A stretch of 64,000 bases of DNA from an uncultured bacterium (GTDB lineage Bacteria > Actinomycetota > Coriobacteriia > Coriobacteriales > Coriobacteriaceae). How positions within the stretch are numbered: position 1 is the first letter of the stretch; each line of letters begins with the position of its first letter. Positions 62,146 to 64,000 of the stretch are shown here, piece by piece. The translations under genes and the position numbers were made by a program. The stretch is taken from contig CAJMKK010000001.1 in assembly GCA_905214105.1 (NCBI GenBank), positions 186,001 to 250,000 of the forward strand, in the 5' to 3' direction. The notes beneath the pieces were generated by a model, which had not been told where the DNA came from, made no database searches, and saw nothing but the letters and a program-made list of their open reading frames with translations.

Positions 62146-62754
62146 ATGTTCTGTCCCACTTGTGGTTCTCCCATTTCGGATGATGCCAAATTCTGCCCTG
62201 TTTGCGGATCCGCCGTTGGTGCCGCTTCTGCCGCTCCGGCCCCGCAGCCCCAGCCCGCTCCGGCCCAGGCTATTCAGCCCGTGCCCCAGCCTCAGCAGCA
62301 GTACACCGGTCAATACGCCCAACAGTCCGCATCCGCTCCGATGGGCTATGGCCCCATTAAGGCTGACCGCAGCCTGATCGGCTGGCTGCTGCTCTCTCTT
62401 GTGACCTGCGGTATCTATTCGTTCTACTTCCTGTATTGCTTGGCACGCGACGTCAACACGTTGTGTCAGGATGACGGCGATTACACGCCGGGTCTGGCGG
62501 AATTCATCCTTCTATCGTTTGTGACCTGCGGCTTCTACGCGTACTACTGGTATTACAAGATTGGCAACCGCCTGCAGGCCAACGCTCCTCGCTACGGCCT
62601 GGTGTTCCAGGAAAACGGCACCACCGTTCTTCTGTGGCAGATCTTCGGCGCGCTCCTGTGCGGCCTTGGTCCCATCTTCGCTATGAACATCATCATCAAT
62701 AATACCAATGCCATGGCAACGGCTTACAACACTCGCCTTGGCGCTCGTGCCTAA
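62146..62754 (+). CDS. Zinc-ribbon DUF4234 membrane protein
   Basis: 202 residues. Zinc ribbon at the start (MFCPTCGSPISDDAKFCPVCG), a Pro/Gln-rich linker, then a DUF4234-type membrane domain with two copies of a pattern LLSLVTCGIYSFYFLY / LLSFVTCGFYAYYWYY. Four membrane segments. Function unknown. AAAAGGAGAGG lies 5 nt before the ATG. It shares the TGTTGCGCAACA site upstream with the surface protein gene. Confidence 0.82.
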   Translation: MFCPTCGSPISDDAKFCPVCGSAVGAASAAPAPQPQPAPAQAIQPVPQPQQQYTGQYAQQSASAPMGYGPIKADRSLIGWLLLSLVTCGIYSFYFLYCLARDVNTLCQDDGDYTPGLAEFILLSFVTCGFYAYYWYYKIGNRLQANAPRYGLVFQENGTTVLLWQIFGALLCGLGPIFAMNIIINNTNAMATAYNTRLGARA

Positions 62755-62767
62755 CAATAAGGGCGGC

Positions 62768-63244
62768 GTGAACAGCTCCCAGGGACATAGGGGCACGGCA
62801 GAGCTCCTTCGCCGCGCCCTTTTTTGCACCGGCGCGCTCTTTGTTGCCTGGCTCGCGCTCTACCTGCTCGATATCGGCTGCATTTTTCGAATGATGACGG
62901 GCGCTCCTTGTCCGGGATGCGGCATGACGAGGGCGTGGCTGGCGGCGCTGCGTCTCGATTTTGCGGCGGCCTTTGCCTACCATCCGCTGTTTTGGGTGGT
63001 GCCGATTGCGTTTGTGCTCGCGTTCGTGCGCGAGGAGGTGGCATCGAGCAAACTAAAGCGTGGTGTCGACATTGCAGTCACCGTGTTGTGCATGCTGGTC
63101 ATCGCCGTATGGATCGTGCGCCTCATCAATCCGGTAGATGCCGGCCTACTCTTTGGCGGCCATGCGCCCGCCGGAGTCCCCGACGACATCATCCACCTCG
63201 AACCCCCACGCTGGCTCACCATCCTTCGCTCTTTCCTGTCGTGA
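62768..63244 (+). CDS. DUF2752 family membrane protein
   Basis: 158 residues with three membrane segments. The DUF2752 signature is TGAPCPGCGMTRAWLAALRLDFAAAFAYHPLF read around CPGCGMTRA. GTG 62768 is chosen because it clears the preceding gene by 13 nt and has AAGGG upstream; the ATG at 62708 would overlap that gene by 47 nt. A terminator-like hairpin (about 62759-62826, with six T) spans the first codons, so expression may be attenuated. Function unknown. Confidence 0.78.
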   Translation: MNSSQGHRGTAELLRRALFCTGALFVAWLALYLLDIGCIFRMMTGAPCPGCGMTRAWLAALRLDFAAAFAYHPLFWVVPIAFVLAFVREEVASSKLKRGVDIAVTVLCMLVIAVWIVRLINPVDAGLLFGGHAPAGVPDDIIHLEPPRWLTILRSFLS

Positions 63245-63276
63245 CGGAGGACGCGCTAGAAAAGCGGTCGACACAT

Positions 63277-63320
63277 AAGCGGGGGCGAACGTTGAGATAA
63301 CGTTCGCCCCCGCTTTGCTC
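63277..63320. terminator. Convergent terminator
   Basis: AAGCGGGGGCGAACGTT (63277-63293) pairs perfectly with AACGTTCGCCCCCGCTT (63299-63315). Serves genes on both sides. Confidence 0.88.
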
Positions 63321-63350
63321 TAGCCAGGTTGTTATGGGTGGGCGTGATGG

Positions 63351-64000
63351 CTACTCGTCGCGCTTCTCCTCGCGGCGAGCGGCGGCACGTGCATCATGGA
63401 TGCCCTTGATGGCGGCATGGCGCGCCGTGCGGGCATCGTGCATGGCGTCGCGGGCCTCGGCGGCCGTGGCCTTGGCAGAGCGCAGTTTGGCTGCCAGGTC
63501 GGGATTGGTCTCGGCGACCGCGGCAATCGTGGGGCCGTCGAGCTCTTCTTGTGTGGGCTCGGCCAAAAAGTCGATGGCATATTGGGCGGCCACCATGGAG
63601 CCCTTGGCCAGTACCGACTCGTCAATCTTGTAGAAGCAAGAATGTTGGGCGTACGTGGCGCCAATCTGGGGGTTGCGCGTGCCAACAAAGGCGAGCACGC
63701 CCGGTACGCGGCGCAGGTACTCTGAAAAATCCTCACCCGAGAGTGTGCCGCGATAATGGCCTTGGCCGGTGGGGCCCAGGCATTTGATTACTGCCTGGCG
63801 GCAGCGCTCGCTCGAGGCGGCATCGTTTTCGACCTTGTAATTGGCGATGGTGTAGTCGGTGAGCTCTGCCTCGGCGCCCAAGGCGGCCGCGGTATGCTCC
63901 ACGATGCGGCGCATGAGCTCCGGCATTTCCTCGTGGGTCGAATCTCCGTAGGTGCGCACCGTGCCGGCGAGGTAGGCCGTGCCGGCGATAACGTTGCGCG
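63351..64000 (-). CDS. M20 family metallopeptidase/amidohydrolase, partial
   Basis: The C-terminal 216 or so residues of an M20-type hydrolase; the frame runs off the window end and its start lies beyond it. Visible are NVIAGTAYLAGTVRTYGDS (partly at the window edge), EMPELMRRIVEHTAAALGAEAEL, the late metal-site SGEDFSEYLRRVPG, and HSCFYKIDESVLAKGSMVAAQ. The enzyme probably hydrolyses N-acyl amino acids or peptides. After the family's usual end comes a 55-residue Ala/Arg/Lys-rich helical tail, which is not typical. Confidence 0.87.
   Translation of the reverse strand, partial: RNVIAGTAYLAGTVRTYGDSTHEEMPELMRRIVEHTAAALGAEAELTDYTIANYKVENDAASSERCRQAVIKCLGPTGQGHYRGTLSGEDFSEYLRRVPGVLAFVGTRNPQIGATYAQHSCFYKIDESVLAKGSMVAAQYAIDFLAEPTQEELDGPTIAAVAETNPDLAAKLRSAKATAAEARDAMHDARTARHAAIKGIHDARAAARREEKRDE

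Overview
The window looks like chromosomal DNA from a high-GC Gram-positive gut anaerobe of the class Coriobacteriia, most likely Collinsella. This is an inference. It rests on the GC-rich wobble bases, strong AAGGAGG-type ribosome binding sites, an actinobacterial-type Asp23/AmaP envelope operon, a giant 2-hydroxyacyl-CoA dehydratase activase-like protein, OPT and DUF6020 membrane proteins and an LAQTG-anchored surface protein. No rRNA, tRNA, CRISPR array, insertion sequence or prophage was recognised. About 56 protein genes are supported, mostly as short operons closed by clear intrinsic terminators.

Layout. 0-12.8 kb: an alkyltransferase repair gene, a histidine kinase remnant, an AIM24-like protein, an FtsX-type ABC exporter, a membrane-bound HTH regulator, phosphofructokinase, a membrane-anchored Ntn-type amidase and an M18 aminopeptidase. 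12.9-20.4 kb: a RelB/PIN toxin-antitoxin pair, a 2-hydroxyacid dehydrogenase, methionine aminopeptidase with a SEC-C tail at its N-terminus, a radical SAM protein, a hydrolase, and a GGDEF-REC-HD-GYP signalling protein followed by an Hpt protein. 20.6-24.1 kb: a DUF2975/HTH pair and an ABC exporter whose ATPase gene is frameshifted. 24.2-28.6 kb: a complete glutamate/glutamine-type ABC importer with a glutamine-amidotransferase-like hydrolase. 29-38.4 kb: a DXS-family enzyme, an HD protein, a CmpB-type membrane protein, amt-glnK, two TetR regulators (one with an MFS exporter) and a HAD phosphatase. 38.4-43.2 kb: the 1595-residue activase. 43.7-52.3 kb: a DUF389 protein, a 1173-residue coiled-coil/CAP surface protein, an OPT transporter and type III pantothenate kinase. 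52.4-64 kb: dCMP deaminase, NifU-like protein, Lgt, DUF6020, YebC, the AmaP-DUF2273-Asp23 operon, YitT, two zinc-ribbon membrane proteins, DUF2752 and a partial M20 peptidase.

The most unusual material lies between genes. Several families of long imperfect palindromes occur. In one group (42-171, 336-505, 7221-7360, 8691-8877, 43360-43490) the paired arms differ completely from copy to copy yet stay self-complementary, while internal motifs (CCTGCGG and a TCGGAYATGTC-like block) are kept. A second group is a 7-copy REP-like element with a GGGACAGG core placed between stop codons and terminators, with one compensatory stem change. A third is a tight cluster of three 55-bp palindromes at 28.7 kb. 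Other points of interest are a G9 tract at the start of the surface protein gene (a possible phase switch), a shared palindrome TGTTGCGCAACA upstream of two envelope genes, a PII protein with Leu at position 51, and a shared operator linking the HTH regulator to the frameshifted exporter.
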